From Mycoplasmatota bacterium (GTDB taxonomy: Bacteria > Bacillota_I > Bacilli_A > Haloplasmatales > Haloplasmataceae): 64,000 nucleotides of DNA. Shown in pieces: positions 62,294 to 64,000 of this stretch (position 1 is the first letter of the stretch; each line of letters begins with the position of its first letter). The stretch covers positions 310,001-374,000 of the forward strand of contig CP074573.1 of NCBI GenBank assembly GCA_018394295.1. The letters run 5' to 3'. The notes below the pieces were generated by a model, which worked only from the letters and a program-made list of their open reading frames with translations, was not told where the DNA came from and did not search any database. A program made the position numbers and the translations under genes.

Positions 62294-63424
62294 ATGAGAA
62301 AAATTTTAGTAATTATTTTTGTTAGTTTTTTATTCACGATTATTGTTGGGTGTAATGATTCAACAGACAATCAATACACTATAACATTTAATAGTAACGG
62401 TGGAACAGAAGTGTCTTCAATCACTCAAGATTATAATACTCAAGTAACAAAACCGGATGACCCAACTAAAGCAGGATATGATTTTGGTGGATGGTACAGC
62501 GATAGTGATTTAACACAAGAATATTCATTCACAATAATACCAAAAGAAAATATCACATTATATGCAAAGTGGATAGAATTTTCTACTGAAGGTTTTGAAT
62601 TTACTGTAGCAGGTAATTATTCATTTTCAGTAAGTGGATATAACGGATCAGACACTAATATTGTGATTCCTAAATATTACAAAGGCTATATAGTGGATTC
62701 AATAGGTTCTTATGCATTTAATGAAGCAACAAGTTTAACAAGTATAACAATACCAAATAGCGTAACAAAAATAGGTTCTTATGCATTTAATGAAGCAACA
62801 AGTTTAACAAGTATAACAATACCAAATAGTGTAAAAACAATAGGTGATTATGCATTTAGCGAAGCAACAAGTTTAACAAGTATAACAATTCCAAACAGTG
62901 TTGAAAGAATTGGACATAACGCATTTTCAATGGCCGAGAATTTAACAAGCATAAATGTTGATATTGACAACTCTCAATATAGTTCTAAAGATGGAGTTTT
63001 ATTTAATAAAAATCAAACATTAATTATTAAATATCCAGAAGGTAAAAAAGAAGACACCTATGTAATTCCTGACAGTGTAACAATAATAGGTCTTTATTCA
63101 TTTTCCATAGCAACAAGTTTAAAAAGTATAACAATTCCAAATAGTGTAATAAAAATAGATCATGGCACATTTGCATTTGTAGAAAGTCTATCGACGGTAA
63201 TATTTGAAAAAAACAGTCAATTAATAACAATACGTGATCTAGCATTTTTAGGTACGAAAAATTTAACAAGCATAATATTAACTGCTACGACTCCACCATC
63301 CATAGATGGTCTTTGTGTTTACAAAGATAAGTTAAAAATCTATGTTCCATCTGATTATGTTAGCCTTTATAAAACTGAGTGGAAATCTTATGCTAGTATT
63401 ATTTATCCAATTTCAGAATCTTAA
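62294..63424 (+). CDS. BspA-like leucine-rich-repeat lipoprotein
   Basis: A 376-residue surface lipoprotein. The signal peptide ends FTIIVGC (Cys20). An InlB B-type repeat follows (YTITFNSNGGTEVSS to GYDFGGWYSDSDL, LYAKW; residues 28-93), then BspA-type leucine-rich repeats of 23 residues with the pattern IGSYAFNEATSLTSITIPNS from about 135 on. Such proteins bind host or surface partners in several commensals and protists. Three repeat units are almost identical in DNA (see the 69-bp repeat). The C-terminus IYVPSDYVSLYKTEW is typical of the class. GAGGAG precedes the ATG. It shares its B-repeat type with the protease upstream. Confidence 0.88.
   Translation: MRKILVIIFVSFLFTIIVGCNDSTDNQYTITFNSNGGTEVSSITQDYNTQVTKPDDPTKAGYDFGGWYSDSDLTQEYSFTIIPKENITLYAKWIEFSTEGFEFTVAGNYSFSVSGYNGSDTNIVIPKYYKGYIVDSIGSYAFNEATSLTSITIPNSVTKIGSYAFNEATSLTSITIPNSVKTIGDYAFSEATSLTSITIPNSVERIGHNAFSMAENLTSINVDIDNSQYSSKDGVLFNKNQTLIIKYPEGKKEDTYVIPDSVTIIGLYSFSIATSLKSITIPNSVIKIDHGTFAFVESLSTVIFEKNSQLITIRDLAFLGTKNLTSIILTATTPPSIDGLCVYKDKLKIYVPSDYVSLYKTEWKSYASIIYPISES
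62702..62908 (+). repeat. Three tandem 69-bp repeats encoding leucine-rich-repeat units
   Basis: Units at 62702-62770, 62771-62839 and 62840-62908. The first two differ at only a few bases near their 3' ends; the third has more changes. 69 bases equals one 23-residue LRR unit, so copies can be gained or lost without a frameshift. Confidence 0.95.
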
Positions 63425-63430
63425 TGAGTT

Positions 63431-63535
63431 ACAATTGATGTTTCATTTAACTTAAAATTGTTTAATGAAACGTCTTTTTGTGAAGTTAAAGTGTTTGATG
63501 TAACAGATGATACGATTAGCTATCGTTCACTTTTT
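63431..63535 (+). pseudogene. Displaced C-terminal fragment of an M6-like protease
   Basis: In frame this reads NLKLFNETSFCEVKVFDVTD, then DTI, matching the last 30 residues of the protease ending at 61977 (NLKMYNETSFCEVKVLYITD). About 30 bases are identical. After DTI one base is missing, so the frame runs past the old stop to 63643. There is no start or ribosome site. It lies 7 bases after the LRR gene. Confidence 0.82.
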
Positions 63536-63643
63536 ACTAATAAAATATTCACTAAATCTAACAATAAACCATGGAGTCAGCCTTTTGAGGGAGATGACAT
63601 GGTTTATTTTATTAATTCAAAAAAACAAATGATGATGATTTAA

Positions 63644-63860
63644 TTGGATTAAGAACAAATTAATTTTTATGGTTTGATCTACATCACACTACCCGGATAA
63701 TTATTGGTTTAGTGTTGAAAATATAAATAAATTAGGTAAGATTGCCATATAACAATTTCTTAGTTTACAACGAATATCACTTTTCAAAAAAATGTATTTA
63801 CAGTTAGTTCAATTTTGTTTATTATATTAAGGGTGTATAAAAAGATAAGGAGTTAAAAGT
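63644..63860. other. Intergenic region before the ABC-F gene
   Basis: I see no gene. An AT-rich segment near 63810-63830 (ATTTTGTTTATTATATTAAG) may hold the promoter of the next gene, but the boxes are poor. Confidence 0.4.
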
Positions 63861-64000
63861 ATGAGCGTTTTAACAGTAAAAAATGTAACCCATGGATATG
63901 GAGCACGATCAATTTTAGAAGATGTTTCTTTTAGATTATTAAGGGGGGAGCATGTTGCCTTAGTTGGTGCGAATGGAGAAGGAAAATCAACATTTTTAAA
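63861..64000 (+). CDS. ABC-F family ATPase, N-terminal part (3' end outside window)
   Basis: The first 46 residues of a soluble twin-ATPase: MSVLTVKNVTHGYGARSILE, then Walker A GANGEGKST at residues 36-44. The GEGKST form and the lack of membrane segments fit ABC-F proteins, which act on the ribosome in translation or antibiotic resistance rather than transport. AAGGAG at 63847-63852 precedes the ATG. The window ends inside the gene, so the subtype is open. Confidence 0.85.
   Translation, partial: MSVLTVKNVTHGYGARSILEDVSFRLLRGEHVALVGANGEGKSTFL

Noticed and set aside
63458-63643. A small gene of 61 codons
   Set aside because: It has only a TTG start, no ribosome site, and its first half is the frameshifted tail of the M6 protease gene.
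1-64000. Mycoplasma-type code in which TGA is tryptophan
   Set aside because: TGA ends clear genes (for example at 8777, 16242 and 41812) and tryptophan is encoded by TGG in conserved motifs.

Overview
The window is about 64 kb of very AT-rich DNA from a low-GC Gram-positive bacterium (Bacillota or a close relative). Genes start at ATG, GTG or TTG behind strong AGGAGG-type ribosome sites. TGA is used as a real stop (for example at 8777 and 41812), so this is not a Mycoplasma-type code. A spore germination receptor cluster implies a spore former or a recent descendant of one, and a Rex-like site before an alcohol dehydrogenase suggests fermentative life. Lipoproteins carry threonine-rich linkers. 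I cannot name the genus. No rRNA or tRNA gene was seen.

Layout. (1) 1-334: the end of a malic enzyme. (2) 777-8777: an operon headed by a SorC-type regulator with a class II aldolase, two almost identical NhaC-type transporters, an MtnA-like isomerase, an MtnK-like kinase and an iron alcohol dehydrogenase. It reads as a salvage shunt for 5-methylthioribose or 5-deoxyribose. (3) 9032-15535: a germination cluster in the order gerA, gerC, small D-type gene, gerB, gerB, gerB, with a decayed second copy of the D-type gene. (4) 15820-20712: a nucleoside operon (acetyltransferase, ribokinase, nucleoside hydrolase, DcuC-type transporter) followed by a LacI regulator.

(5) 20792-49737 is the most striking part: a carbohydrate locus of about 29 kb. 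It encodes two glycoamylase/GH144-like proteins (one a lipoprotein), two GH35 enzymes, a GH94 enzyme like 1,2-beta-oligoglucan phosphorylase, a GH3 beta-glucosidase and a GH31 enzyme. Between them lies an elaborate import system: a solute-binding lipoprotein, a membrane-anchored binding protein fused to carbohydrate-binding-like domains, a MalF/MalG pair, an NHL-TPR-Yip1 membrane protein, a DUF5696-like exported protein and a permease in which MalF-like and MalG-like halves are fused. The GH94 plus GH3 pair is the signature of beta-1,2-glucan (sophoro-oligosaccharide) use. The main operon starts at a perfect-consensus promoter with three LacI-type operators; a second LacI gene lies inside it.

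(6) 49954-64000 is an accessory region: a CxxC-x20-CxxC membrane protein, a GLUG-repeat protein, two ABC exporters separated by an IS110-family element, a Rex-type-controlled alcohol dehydrogenase, an M6-like metalloprotease whose signal peptide is broken by stop codons, a BspA-like leucine-rich-repeat lipoprotein, displaced C-terminal fragments of the last two, and the start of an ABC-F ATPase.

How it fits together. The cell appears to salvage nucleosides and SAM by-products and to invest heavily in one beta-glucan. Secreted or surface enzymes would cut the polymer, the ABC system would import oligosaccharides, and GH94/GH3/GH35/GH31 would break them down inside. No ABC ATPase for sugar import is encoded here, so a shared MsmX-type ATPase elsewhere is expected.
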